Assembly (NCBI GenBank): GCA_003194525.1
Contig: NBIV01000091.1
Location: forward strand, 124,001 to 188,000
Length of the DNA: 64,000 nt
Origin: Gracilariopsis chorda
Lineage: Eukaryota; Rhodophyta; Florideophyceae; Gracilariales; Gracilariaceae
Direction of reading: 5' to 3'
This document shows, piece after piece, positions 12,256-22,284 of the stretch. The notes beneath the pieces are model-generated. The model was given only the letters and a program-made list of their open reading frames with translations, ran no database searches and was not told the DNA's origin. Each line of letters begins with the position of its first letter. Position 1 is the first letter of the stretch. A program made the translations under genes and the position numbers.

Positions 12256-13469
12256 GTGAGGAGAGACTTCTACTGGCCCCTGTTTGCTCACGATGTTTAT
12301 ACCTACTTGTCGAGATGCATTTCGTGCGTCATAAACCGTGGTGGGATTCAGAAACATCGTAAGCTTATGAAGCTATTCTCGGCGGCCGTCTCATTGGAGT
12401 TCATAACTATTGACCTATTGGGACCACTCCCTCAAGCCAATAAGGGATAAAAGTGCGTCATGGTAGATACCGATCGGTTCAAAAAGCTCACTCAAGCTAA
12501 CCTCCTCAAGTGCACAACCTTTACGGTATTGGCCGAAGCATTTTTCAAGCATTCAGTATCTCCGTATGGTTCTTCATTATAAATACTCACTGATATTGCT
12601 TCCAAACTGACTTTCAAGTTCTTTGAATCAGTCTACACAATGTTAGATTTGAAGCACTATTTTACGACCACGTACTACCCCCAACCCAATGGAGAAGTGG
12701 CAAAGTTTAACAGTACCCTTGTGGAACAAATGCACCACTACATAGCCGAACACCAATTGGATTGGCCGGATTTCTTCCACCCCTTGAATTACGCTTACAA
12801 CCTACAGGTACATCGCTCGATTGGAGGCACTCCCTTTGAATTGGTCTTACCTCAACACATTTCTGGTATTCTTGTCCAAGCTGGCACGGCAAAACGCCGT
12901 GCCACTGGGACATATCTGCCATTCAGGTGAAGATAGACGTTCTACGAACATTGAGGGAAGCCCTGTCGGTAGCCTTATCATGGGTGAATGCAGCCCAGGA
13001 TAAGGACCAGAAATAATTAGACCAGAATGTGCAAAGAGTTACCAAGCTAAAAGTTGGGGACTACGTCTTTATAGGCATCCCCCAAAACGGTGCTCGTCCA
13101 ACCCCGAAGGATTTGAAAGATGACCGACTGGCAGCGAGGGAGATCAAATCCATGCACTTTTCAAAATCAACCCCCCCTTATGAGCATATAAGAGCAGAGA
13201 ACAACACGGTAACAATCCTTGAAAGCGTTCTAGAGAACACATTCTCGTTGGATAGGGTTCCAAAAGCCCCTCAGGCTGGCGCACTTCTCGAGGTTCTTGA
13301 AGGAACACAAAGCACTTCCGCTCTTGGTTCGTCAATCCAAATCGAACAACAGGCTTCCAGGGATTCTACTTTGAGCCCCACCCCAGGTGGTAGTACTGAA
13401 CCAATCGGACCAAAGGTAGTCACAGCCAACCTTACAGGTGCTCCTGCTACTTCTCCGACTAGAGATAAT
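12256..13469 (+). pseudogene. Gypsy integrase and C-terminal linker, broken
   Basis: Integrase: part of the HHCC zinc region (CISCV near 12316), the catalytic core with ITIDLLGPLP (near 12405), a degenerate second-Asp block (LTDIASKLT, near 12590) and YYPQPNGEVAKFN near 12675. A linker from 13029 (VGDYVFIGIP, then LENTFSLDRVPKAPQAG) is typical of the region before a chromodomain. The frame is open to 13469, exactly where the Harbinger left repeat begins. It continues in the same frame at 22006. Confidence 0.85.
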
Positions 13470-13490
13470 GGGAGGATCCAGGAATTGACA
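13467..13490 (+). repeat. Harbinger left TSD (AAT) and terminal inverted repeat
   Basis: AAT at 13467-13469 is followed by the repeat GGGAGGATCCAGGAATTGAC. Its reverse complement, with one difference, ends the element at 22005 and is followed by AAT. Similarity continues weakly inward (ACAAACTCGAGAG versus ACAAACTGAGAGAG). Confidence 0.85.
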
Positions 13491-13580
13491 GAATGACAAA
13501 CTCGAGAGGGGATATGGCCTTGCCGGTTTTTGGCCACTTACCACCGTCAGAAAAAAAATTGTTACGCAGTTAACGAAACC

Positions 13581-13622
13581 TACAAATGGCCATGCTTCAA
13601 CAAAGAAGTATGGCCATTTGTA
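13581..13622. repeat. Subterminal hairpin, left end
   Basis: Arms 13581-13598 and 13605-13622 (TACAAATGGCCATGCTTC and its complement with one mismatch) around a 6-base loop. It lies about 110 bases inside the left terminal repeat. The right end has a hairpin of different sequence at a similar distance. It may be a transposase or SANT-protein binding site, but this is inference. Confidence 0.6.
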
Positions 13623-13760
13623 CAAAGTTCCAGCATGGAGTTTCGATCGCGCTTCCTATCCAACTCAACTTCTTGTGAAGCATACAGCCTTTTCCTTTGG
13701 TTTCCTTCCTTGCCTCACCTATTCCGTTACAAATACAAGTATAACCGTCTACTTTACACG

Positions 13761-14519
13761 ATGAGCGAGATAGATAAACAGTTCCAGAAAGGTACTCACT
13801 CTCGTCGCGGTAGTCTCAACTACAATGCAGAAGATATGCGGAAGCTCCTTGATTTGGTAGCGGACATTGAACCACTTGGTAGAAACCATTGGGCCAGAGT
13901 TGCAGAAAAGTTCATGCAGTGGGCTGAAGAGAACGACCGACCGAGAAGAACCGCAGACAGTTTGAAGGATAAGTTTGATCATCTGGCTTACACGCGGAAA
14001 CCAACCGGAGATCCACATATTCCACCCGAAGTGCGCCGTGCAAAACGAATATATCGTGATATTCAAGCAAAAGCACAGACGAATGTGCTTGGAAACCACG
14101 ATGAAAACCTTGCACCGTCCGAGAAGGAAATGGAGAATGCAAGAAGAACGTCTGGTGTTGTCGGTGAAAGTAGGAAACGAAGATTGGCAGATAATCCCAG
14201 GCTACCATTGGCGAAACGGATGCAGGTAGATATTGCAAAAAACATGGAAACTATGACGACGACCATGCTTGATATTGCTGAATATACCAAGAGCTCTGTG
14301 CAGAAAGAAGAAAGTGTTGTATCTATATCCGCTGTTCAGGACTTGGTTCGGAAAGAAACGGAAGCCGCAATGCGTAAAGTTCTTAAGGAGCTTTTATCTC
14401 GACAGAAAACTTATCCGGTTCCAGGAAGTGCGCCAACAGTGCTGCCGAGTATAGGAGAGATATTCCAATCCCCGTCTGAGCTAGGAAAATGTTTGGAAGA
14501 ATCGGAGAATGAGATGTAG
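13761..14519 (+). CDS. SANT/MYB-like Harbinger accessory protein, 252 aa
   Basis: Second protein of the Harbinger element. In this superfamily the SANT/MYB protein binds element DNA and helps bring the transposase to the nucleus and to the ends. Start chosen at the ATG of 13761 (MSEIDKQFQKG). A MYB/SANT-like helical domain spans about residues 20-80 with conserved Trp (NHW at 42-44), followed by a basic motif TGDPHIPPEVRRAKRI at residues 82-97, which recurs almost unchanged in the protein at 33971-35398. The C-terminal half is basic (ESRKRR) and likely helical. The frame is fully open, in contrast to the surrounding Gypsy, which suggests the Harbinger is younger than its host element. Confidence 0.8.
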   Translation: MSEIDKQFQKGTHSRRGSLNYNAEDMRKLLDLVADIEPLGRNHWARVAEKFMQWAEENDRPRRTADSLKDKFDHLAYTRKPTGDPHIPPEVRRAKRIYRDIQAKAQTNVLGNHDENLAPSEKEMENARRTSGVVGESRKRRLADNPRLPLAKRMQVDIAKNMETMTTTMLDIAEYTKSSVQKEESVVSISAVQDLVRKETEAAMRKVLKELLSRQKTYPVPGSAPTVLPSIGEIFQSPSELGKCLEESENEM

Positions 14520-15600
14520 ATGCGATGGGTTGGCATTGGAATTAGTAAAGAGGAATACATGACTATGGGTGAGTAAGAAATGTGCAGAAAGCAGTTTACG
14601 CGTAGCAATGGTGCTGTGTGGTGGTGTGGCAAGGTGACAAGGAGTAGATAAGCAAAAAGTTGAGAGCAAGCACAAGACCATTGGGCGCGCAGGCGCCTGA
14701 AGGGGTGTGTTGTTGAGGACGGAGGTGGGGGTGTTCTTCGGAGATGGACTGGAAGGCGGCGCGTTGATTAGGGGGCAACATGTGTCCGCGAAACGCGAAG
14801 TGATCGGGCGGGCGAACAGACAGGGCTGAGAAGAATGCGGCCAAGACGAAAGGCTAGGGTGTGGAGGGCAAGCCGAGTCGCAGCAGTCGACGCAGCGAAC
14901 GCAGTCACAACAACGTGAGAACAGCGGAAGAGTGATCGGCAATGAGCAGCGCCAGCACGGCGGCGTCCAGCGCTATGGTGACGGCCTAAATTGAACCGCG
15001 CGGCGGGGCGTTCCACTCGGCGAACGCTACGGCGGAGGGTGGAAATGTAACACAAAGGTGCTGAGCTGCGTGGTGCTAGCGGCGGCGACTATGTTGCGCG
15101 TCATGAGCACTTGGTCGAACGCGTCGTCCGCGCTTGTGTGCAGCACCATGGGCGTGGGCTGCGATTCGCCGTCATGGTGTTGTGGGCGTGGGCGTCTTCG
15201 TCAGTGGCAGCGCCATCCGTGCACGCGCGCGGGGGCGTTGCAGGTATCACCACCTCCTGCAGCCGCTCGCCCATCGCAATGCTGTGACGTAGGTGTCATA
15301 TCGGCGAGTTGCGCTTCGCGCCAGTGCTCTGCTCTTCAGATCGTTTTGTGGTGGCCCCACCACGTGGCCACGCAGCGGGCACCGCGCTGTCGCTACGCTG
15401 CATCTTGCGCTTGTCAGGTCACTGGAAATCTCGTCGCTGTGTGCGCCAAGCGCCGCCGTGCCTTTGTGTCTATTGCGCCTCCGTCCGTCGCCCACAGCAC
15501 ACAACCTCCCTCCACCGCATCTCCTTCGTCGCAGCCATGCTTCAGTTTTGTGTACGAACCTTTTCAAGATGACCAGGCTCTCGAACAACCGAACCAAGAT
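14520..15600. other. GC-rich stretch before the SCC3 pseudogene
   Basis: GC-rich, unlike the element ends. ORFs on both strands are rich in Ala, Pro, Ser and Cys and look fortuitous. It probably represents upstream sequence of the captured SCC3 copy, including its former promoter and 5' coding part, but no start codon can be fixed. The left edge of the captured block lies somewhere between 14520 and about 14700. Confidence 0.4.
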
Positions 15601-18600
15601 TCTTCTGTTCAGTGTCCTTTATTATTTTACGCTATGCTTCACAAGCCGTCGAGCTCACCCGGACTTGTAACTGCCTGGATGTCTCATGTATCTATCAACG
15701 GCCCAGAGGCCATGGCTGCCATCATGTCCCTTGTCATCAGCGCGGCGCGACCTGTACCCTTTTCCCGTGAGCAGCTGGTCACTTTGGACATGATTATCGC
15801 CAATGACCCACAAGAAAGCGTTAGGGACTTATGCCAAGTCCTAGCCGTTGATGAACCCGAGAAAGTCGTCGTTCTAGCAAAGAATACGCCATCTCGAAGA
15901 GTGCGTCGAACCTACGAAGACTTTTGGCGCCGCGTTGCATCTGAGGCTCCGGATGTAGTCTTGTATGACACTGATTGCTTTGAAACGCTTATTCCTTGGC
16001 TTGAGTCCATGTCTGGTTCTCCGATTCGAGCTCTCAGAATTTCCGCTTCCCTTGCTGCGTATCGACTTGTAGATGGGTTCATAGAAGTTGGCACACAGTT
16101 ACGAAAACAGCTTGCTAGCATTCAAAGACAACTTAACACAGAAAGAAGACGTAGTGGGATCAGTCAACGTAACGACAGCACGCGCGTTGCCAAGAAACGA
16201 GCAGCTCAAGGGAAAGAAAAGAAGAAAGAACTCTCTTCGAAGGGGAAGGAACTTGCTAACAAGGTTGATGAGCTAACTACGAAGAACAGTGAGCTCACAG
16301 AACTTTCAGATGGAGTATACAGAAGTACCTTCATTGGCCGCTATCACGATATATATGCCAACGTGCGCTCCATGTCACTACCAGCATTGGGAGGATGGAT
16401 CATGATGTTTCCTGATCAGTTTTTGGACGACACCCATAACAAGTACACCGGATGGCTTTTGTCAGATAAAGACGCTGTCGTTCGAAAGACAAGCCTCGAG
16501 GTTCTACATCGTATGCTAAAGAAAAAAGAGTATTTTGCCAACTTCGAAACATATCTGCAGCGTTTCTGTCATCGCATCATTGACATGGCCTGTAACAAAG
16601 ACGACACCGTTGCTGCAACTGCCATCCGTTCGATTAATTTCCTTTTGCCACATAACAGTACTGACAAACTCTTGAGACCTGCCCAGATTGCGCGGATATG
16701 TGATATTGCACTTGAAGATCATCCCACAGACGTTTGATGTGCGGCAGGAGAATTCTTGACAAGTATGGTTACTATGGAGATTGACGAAGTTCCTTCGTCC
16801 GCGTCGAAGCAGAGCCAAGTCCAACGAAGACAGAACAGGAAACATACATCCACTGGTCCGTTTAATACAATTTTGCAAGAAATCCCCTGTGTCTAACGGG
16901 CTCGGGAGGACACAAAGGAACTCTTATTTGCTATTGTAAGAAAAGGAGATGATGGGTTAGATGCTGCACTCGCTGTGGATGCTGTTTGGGATTATTTACC
17001 TTCCCTTCGGTGTTGGTAGGCCTTTAAAGAGCTTCTGTTTGAAGACCAACAACCTGAAACGGCGAGTAAAGACGGAGAAGCTTTGACTCTTAGTGAAAAG
17101 GGTGTAATGCGTGAGATGCTTTTGGCCTCTGCAACCGAAGCCAGTGGAAACGGAGATCCTATGCGAGCAAAGATAGTTGAGAAAGGGAATATTAGGACCC
17201 CGAAAAACCGGGGACTCTGCTGTCCAAACAGTTTCTGCCTCCGCTGCCTTGGTTACTAAATCAGTATCAATCGGACCCGAAGACAATCACTACTTTGGTG
17301 CAGCTACCAGGGCACTTCACAATCACAAAATTTGAGCAACAGGGCCAGGATGGCCATTTTTCCCCGATGCTAGAGCGTATCATTGAGGGAACTGGTGAAG
17401 CACACTGGTTCAGAGGAGGTCTCTTCAGCTTGCGCCGTGACACTAAGGAATTTTCTGTATTAACAGAATCCTTTGAAAAATGCGACCTGTACTTCTTTGC
17501 CACTTTGCTGTCAACGACTTTCCAAAGACTTTGCACTGCAAATTAGTATAGATCTCGCCAAGGCTGAACCGGATAATGTGACAGCTCTTATGTCTCAATT
17601 GCGAATCTTGACAGAACTTGTAGATTCTGACTCTTCCACATATGAGGTTGTGAAGGAAGTTTTGGAGTTCCAAGAAAGAAACGGCGATTTATCCGGGCTA
17701 CATGACCATGTCACAATTGATACATCTCGGTCAGCATGCGCCTTTGCCGTGTTGTCATTTTCAAAGATAAGATCTCGATTGATTACGAAGGGCTCGTCCC
17801 AAACATCACATGAAAAGATACTGGAGTTGGAAGAAGTTCAAAAATATCGTAACCAAGGTGCTGATGTAATTGATATATTGCAACCCATCTGCGCCTGTGA
17901 TTATGTTCCTTTGGCAGTAAGACTACTTTGTTCGCGATGCATTCTTGTAGTTTTAACACTATGTCGTGGCATTCAAAAGAATATGTCAATGATGATCTTG
18001 TGGAAGCGAACAGAATCGGACAACCCATCACCTGCAGATCCCGACCTCGACTTGCTTTCCCTTAAAGAAACGATCCCAAAGTTGGTGGACATGACCAGGT
18101 CCGTGGTCACCACCCTTGTTGAGTATGAGTTGAAACTCTCTTTTCCTAGAGGATCTGGAAGAAATCGTGGCCAAGCAGCACTTCAAGAAATAGAAGTAAG
18201 AGACTTTTTCGCATCTCTTGTTCAGGCATCTTTGCAGTCTTTGCTTTCGCGACATATCTCTCACCTTCCGCTTTTTTGAGTTCTTATCAAACCCCGGAAA
18301 GAAGCCAAAGCAGAAAGTAACGAATAGACATTTTTCACGTGTACCGGAACTATCTCCAACAGCGCCAAATACGTGGGAACGCTCTATCAAGAGACATTGT
18401 TGGAGCGCTGCACGAGTTGCTGAAGCTGCAGTGTGATAAGAAAGAACGGCGGAGTATAATCAGCGAACTGGCCGATATCTGTGTTTCATTCCGACATCGT
18501 CGGGATTTGAAGGCGAAAGGATCTATAGACCTGCTTCACGCTCTCTTTGATGACTGTGCCGAAGCATCAGATGCCACAGACGTTTTAGGAAAAGTGTTCG

Positions 18601-18917
18601 TTCTGCATTTCTCAAGTTTTGCCTTCATACCCCATTTTTCCCAGGAAGATGCCAAAGGTATGATGGGATCGATGAAAAAAATTGATGACCTTCGAAACAA
18701 GTATGCAGAAGCGTTGGAAGATGAATTGATCGATCTCTTTGACCATTTCCATTCTTCTCTTGAAGCCATCGCTGACGGAAGGTCTCCTGAGCTGCCTCCC
18801 ATGATGAGGGCAAGTGAAAGACCGAGATTCCCACGTGGGCCACGTCCCAAGAGAAGAAGAAGACGGGCTACTTCTCCCAGTTCACAGACCCCGCCTCCAG
18901 AGCCTTCAGCTTTATAA
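15601..18917 (+). pseudogene. SCC3: Cohesin subunit SCC3/STAG, broken copy
   Basis: SCC3/STAG proteins bind the Scc1 kleisin and load or hold the cohesin ring on chromosomes. The STAG N-terminal region (LFYAMLHKPSSSPGLVTAW onward) begins near 15620. The stromalin conserved domain is clear at about 16306-16518: FIGRYHDIYANVRSM, LGGWIMMFPDQFLDD, YTGWLLSDKDAVVRK. Later HEAT-repeat segments follow to 18917, ending in a basic tail (RPKRRRRRA). The span suits the usual 1100-1200 residues. In-frame stops: 16735-16737 (the CAAGEFL block continues after it), 16894-16896 and 17017-17019. Frame changes near 17.2, 17.5, 18.24 and 18.34 kb. The first stops cannot be explained by short introns alone, so I call it a pseudogene inside the Harbinger. 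Confidence 0.85.
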
Positions 18918-18949
18918 AGTCCTCGAACGCAAGAGTACATCATGTTACA

Positions 18950-19879
18950 ATGGAGAATTATTCCAGCTATTACAACAAAGATGGAGATGAGGAAAGGATC
19001 TTTGAACAGAACTCAGAAGATATTGGGACAACCGCGACGACAGCAGCGGATGTTGCGAGGAACATGATGGAGTATCAGAACTCTCCGGTCGCAATTCGCA
19101 AGAGAGCGAACAGAGAAGTTCCTGATGCATCCATAAATCCCCCGAAGCGAACAAGACGCACCAATAATTCGTCAAACAACAGAGAAACGAGCCCAAAGTT
19201 GCAAACACCGGAGTTTTTGGGGACTTATTCGGACCTCCGAAATAACGCTCCCAAGGCCACCCAGAGAGCTGAGCCCAATGACCAAGATACTAGCGATCAA
19301 AGAGACTCTCAAGTTAATGAATCAGGAGTTCTTGAAGAACAGATTTCCGACTTGAATTCTAACGGATCCGAACCATCGAGAAGAGCGGACCGGCAGAGTG
19401 ACAACCACGACAAAGAAGAACAGGAAGCCATCGCATCACAGCAAAAGCACTATATGGCTCGTAGGTCCGGGAATAGCGGTGGAACTCCAGCAAGTCCATG
19501 CGCCACCCAAAAGAGACGGGAAAGAACATATTCTAGTCCACCAAGATCGTTGATGGATGGCGGTAAAAAAGAATCGCAGGGCGTCTCACAAGATACCGTA
19601 CCACAGCGCAAAAACCAGCAATCTCAACAAATAAGTAAGTACGCTACATGCGGAAGTAGACGAAAGAGTGCACCCTCTGAGCAATCTGCTGGAAGAATCT
19701 CTGTAGGAACTTCTGACAGGAATGCAGAAGGTTCTACTGATGATCTTGAATCTAACAAACGAAGCCGCGGGTCACGCACAATCAATCGGCCTCAACGATT
19801 GGCGCAGGGGACTCATGTTCGTGAGGAAGATGGTCCAATCCAAAAGAATGATGTAACTAATGAAAACCGCAACAAATGA
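18950..19879 (+). CDS. Disordered hydrophilic protein, 309 aa, or SCC3 tail
   Basis: Open ORF from ATG 18950, very rich in Ser, Asn, Gln, Glu, Arg and Lys, with no hydrophobic core, so probably disordered. Its reading frame is open upstream across the SCC3 stop at 18915-18917, so it could be a C-terminal extension reached by one more frame change rather than a separate gene. Basic clusters such as PPKRTRR could be nuclear signals. No family recognised. Confidence 0.45.
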   Translation: MENYSSYYNKDGDEERIFEQNSEDIGTTATTAADVARNMMEYQNSPVAIRKRANREVPDASINPPKRTRRTNNSSNNRETSPKLQTPEFLGTYSDLRNNAPKATQRAEPNDQDTSDQRDSQVNESGVLEEQISDLNSNGSEPSRRADRQSDNHDKEEQEAIASQQKHYMARRSGNSGGTPASPCATQKRRERTYSSPPRSLMDGGKKESQGVSQDTVPQRKNQQSQQISKYATCGSRRKSAPSEQSAGRISVGTSDRNAEGSTDDLESNKRSRGSRTINRPQRLAQGTHVREEDGPIQKNDVTNENRNK

Positions 19880-20159
19880 ACGGGAAAGGATACCAAGCAA
19901 TGAAAACGGGCATGTGAATCCGATGTGAAAGCAAGGTTTGATTCGAAGGCATAAACTGAGAAGGTGGTAAACCGGCTTTTATTTCCAGTTTGTCTTGGCA
20001 CTGTTGCTGAAGATTCTATAAGCTGTTGCTAGGAGTACGGAATGCAGACAGGCGGGTTACGGTGCCCTTTGTACGGGTTTTCTTCTCTTTTTTCCGGACT
20101 TCTCTTTACTATTTTCTTTCTCGTTGTTATGTGACTTGGTATTGTCAGAGTTCTCAATG

Positions 20160-20520
20160 GCGGTTTTGGAAACTCTTAGCTGCGTTCAACAAGTGACGCA
20201 TGTAATTGAGCATAACGACATGCAACAAGCGCCCATGGCAACCACAGCAGCTTTACGTCTGCATGAGGTGCATGCCAAGTTGCTGTTGGATGGCGTCGTG
20301 CAACAACGCATTAAGTAGCATGAGCAAGAGGCTGCCAAGGAGGCCGCTGTACAGGAAGAACATGACCAAGAGTCGGATAAGAAACATCTAGATTATGTCG
20401 CCCGCTCGAGGGAACCAGCAAAGGTTGATGTGCACGCGTATCAATGCACGGATTGCGCCTACAAGAGCCTAGTACTACCGCTTACTAGGAAAAGGGGGTT
20501 GTATATATTGCAGGTAAGTG
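20160..20520 (+). pseudogene. Gene fragment with CxxC motif, unrecognised
   Basis: Starting near the ATG at 20157, one frame gives a helical stretch ending RIK, an in-frame TAG at 20316-20318, then a charged stretch (HEQEAAKEAAVQEEHDQ), KKHLDYVARSREP and a zinc-binding-like YQCTDCAYKSL. The sequence is protein-like on both sides of the stop and ends near the transposase 3' end. It looks like a fragment of a conserved host protein trapped in the same Harbinger block, but I cannot name it. Confidence 0.4.
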
Positions 20521-20547
20521 AAACCACCAAATACATCCGCAACATTT

Positions 20548-21735
20548 TCATACCTCGAACACTGACCGTATCTCATTATGTCCAATTGTACGTGTTCGAT
20601 AATTCATTAGGTGACAGCAAATCGCAATTATATCAAACCGTCTTCCACTATCAGCTGGAAGTATCGTACGAAGTCTTCGGAAAGGAATTTTTAAGGCGTT
20701 CACACCCCACTCCGCAGTCTGGCGGTAAGCGGGATATATTTTCTCAAGTACAAAGTCTACTGCCGCCATCTCTATAGACCTCGGCACCTGTTTTGCTTCG
20801 TTCGACTCCCTAGAGTGCAACAACTTCCCGTTTTTTACTGTTATGTTCGCCGCGAATGCACTATCACCAATGATTGCGTATCCCGGTGGCGTGACCTTTT
20901 CAGACAATCGTGGCCAGTATAGACCAGAAACTCCTGCTATTTTCGAATCGTGCCATGAGCCTGGGTAGTTGATCGCTGCATGGATGATTTCTCCATAGAC
21001 GTTCCACAAAAACAGGTTTGTAACCTCTGTCTTCTGCGTATATCCTTCGAAGTAAGAGTTATGGAGGTTAGAATCGTCGCAACTTGCGCAATGGAAACGG
21101 CCACCATCAACAACGCCAAATACTCCCTTCAAATATATGGCTGCTTCTGGTTTTGACTGCTCCAGACGTCTTGCAGAATCCTGCATCTCCATTATACTTG
21201 GCCATTCAATTTGAGCTTCCGGTATGGTTCCGGCTTTTAGAGCTCTCAACACCAACATTAATCCGTATTTTAACCACGCACTCACGCTAGACGGCACAAG
21301 GCCGAATATTGGGCAAAGCGAGTACATAACATCCGCTGTTCTCACATACCACAGTACCAATCCCAGAAGGTCCACTGATCGCAAACCTGCTTTTCGTCCT
21401 CTCTTCTTGCCATGCTTCGAATATGGGGAATAATATTCACAGGTTTGACGCACGTTCTCAATTTGAGGAAGAAGATCGTGGAAGAATCGCCATCTCTTAA
21501 CGTACAAATGAACGATAAAATTGTCATATGTATCACGGGATAACAATTGATACCAGTCCGTGCCGACTTGAGCGTGGATACCGTTCTTTAACCCGACTCG
21601 TTTCAACTTTCTCTTTTTCGAGATGCGTCGTTGCGGTTGAAGAGCGTAAACTGTGTTCAAACGAAACATGGTTGTATTCCACCACATAGTACCGGGAAGA
21701 AAGAGCATAAAAAACAGTTTTGTCTCAGTTCTCAT
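20548..21735 (-). CDS. Harbinger-type DDE transposase (DDE_4-like), 395 aa
   Basis: Cuts and joins the element ends. The ATG at 21735 opens a frame without stops. The DDE triad is visible as VVDGG (first Asp), IIGDSAF (second Asp) and AEWGVNAL (Glu), the order and spacing of PIF/Harbinger transposases; RLRTILP after the Glu fits as well. An N-terminal helix-turn-helix-like region precedes it. It is convergent with the SANT gene but 6 kb away from it. The frame is intact, so it could still be active; expression is unknown. Confidence 0.85.
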   Translation of the reverse strand: MRTETKLFFMLFLPGTMWWNTTMFRLNTVYALQPQRRISKKRKLKRVGLKNGIHAQVGTDWYQLLSRDTYDNFIVHLYVKRWRFFHDLLPQIENVRQTCEYYSPYSKHGKKRGRKAGLRSVDLLGLVLWYVRTADVMYSLCPIFGLVPSSVSAWLKYGLMLVLRALKAGTIPEAQIEWPSIMEMQDSARRLEQSKPEAAIYLKGVFGVVDGGRFHCASCDDSNLHNSYFEGYTQKTEVTNLFLWNVYGEIIHAAINYPGSWHDSKIAGVSGLYWPRLSEKVTPPGYAIIGDSAFAANITVKNGKLLHSRESNEAKQVPRSIEMAAVDFVLEKIYPAYRQTAEWGVNALKIPFRRLRTILPADSGRRFDIIAICCHLMNYRTRTIGHNEIRSVFEV

Positions 21736-21882
21736 CCTGAAAGATATGGCAGTGCGTGTTGTGGAAGTTAGTAATGTAGAACAGCTGAGGAGACGGTAGT
21801 TAGATGGAGGTGGGTTGGGTCTGATATTCGTAAAAGGAGATTTGGTTGCTTGTCACTTACTGGATATCAGCGTATGTCGTTC

Positions 21883-21909
21883 TGCAGCGGGTACCAGAAC
21901 CCCGCTGCA
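21883..21909. repeat. Subterminal hairpin, right end
   Basis: Perfect 9-base arms TGCAGCGGG (21883-21891) and CCCGCTGCA (21901-21909) around a 9-base loop, about 100 bases inside the right terminal repeat, mirroring the hairpin near the left end but with a different sequence. Confidence 0.55.
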
Positions 21910-21984
21910 AAATGACAAACTTGCAGCGAGTGAAGTTTTTTTTTGCGACGCCCTATTGGATACAAGCGGGTCACTCTCTCAGTT

Positions 21985-22008
21985 TGTCAATTCCTAGATC
22001 CTCCCAAT
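21985..22008 (-). repeat. Harbinger right terminal inverted repeat and TSD (AAT)
   Basis: 21985-22005 is the reverse complement of 13470-13490 with one mismatch, followed by AAT at 22006-22008, matching AAT at 13467-13469. Confidence 0.85.
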
Positions 22009-22269
22009 ACCCCACCACAAGGAAATGCAACCAAAGCTCATGGAAATGTATCAACAGAAACCGAAGGAGTGAATGACTTCATCGTCGGTCACGAATTTAC
22101 CATATCGGGAAATCGCTATTGTACAAGTTGTCATGGATAGACGGCACTCTATGACACCATGGAAATGCCCAATCACATACTAAATAACGTCCTTGCAACG
22201 TATTGGCGCAAATTAATTGAAACCCCACCAACAGGTTTACTTAACGCCCACGCGGTCTGTGGGCGCTAA
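22006..22269 (+). pseudogene. Gypsy chromodomain, displaced 3' end of the polyprotein
   Basis: The frame continues that of the integrase linker ending at 13469, with the shared AAT codon. A degenerate chromodomain is visible: VNDFIVGHEF, GNRYCTSCHG, an in-frame TAG (22138-22140), then YDTMEMPNHILNNVLATYW. Chromodomains in this position are known to guide integration to certain chromatin. The terminal stop is TAA at 22267-22269, directly followed by the purine-rich tract. Confidence 0.75.
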
Positions 22270-22284
22270 TAAGGGGAGGGAGAA

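Larger units (their letters stand above)
13470..22005. mobile_element. PIF/Harbinger element carrying an SCC3 copy, 8.5 kb
   Basis: Bounded by inverted repeats that agree at 20 of 21 terminal bases and by a 3-base AAT duplication. Known PIF/Harbinger elements encode a DDE transposase and a separate SANT/MYB protein; here the SANT gene (plus) is near the left end and the transposase (minus) near the right end. In the related pair at 32798-35398 the two stop codons are only a few bases apart, whereas here about 6 kb (14520-20547) separates them, holding an SCC3/STAG pseudogene and other ORFs. I infer that the element acquired host DNA. The AAT duplication differs from the TWA usual for the superfamily. 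Confidence 0.82.
6779..22284 (+). mobile_element. Ty3/Gypsy chromovirus-type retrotransposon, decayed, split by Harbinger
   Basis: Order from left: leader or LTR, gag, aspartic protease, reverse transcriptase, RNase H, integrase, linker, chromodomain, polypurine-like tract (22271-22284). Integrase after RNase H defines Gypsy; a C-terminal chromodomain defines the chromovirus branch. The coding region is full of stops and frame changes. The 3' part is displaced by the 8536-base insertion 13470-22005. Where the 3' LTR lies is unclear: DNA just after the polypurine tract does not match the repeat at 6779, whose second copy sits 3.1 kb further on. Confidence 0.8.

Noticed and set aside
15058..15600. 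N-terminal 180 residues of the long frame leading into SCC3 as coding
   Set aside because: Composition is Cys/Ala/Arg/Trp-rich and unlike STAG proteins; GC-rich DNA keeps several frames open here by chance.
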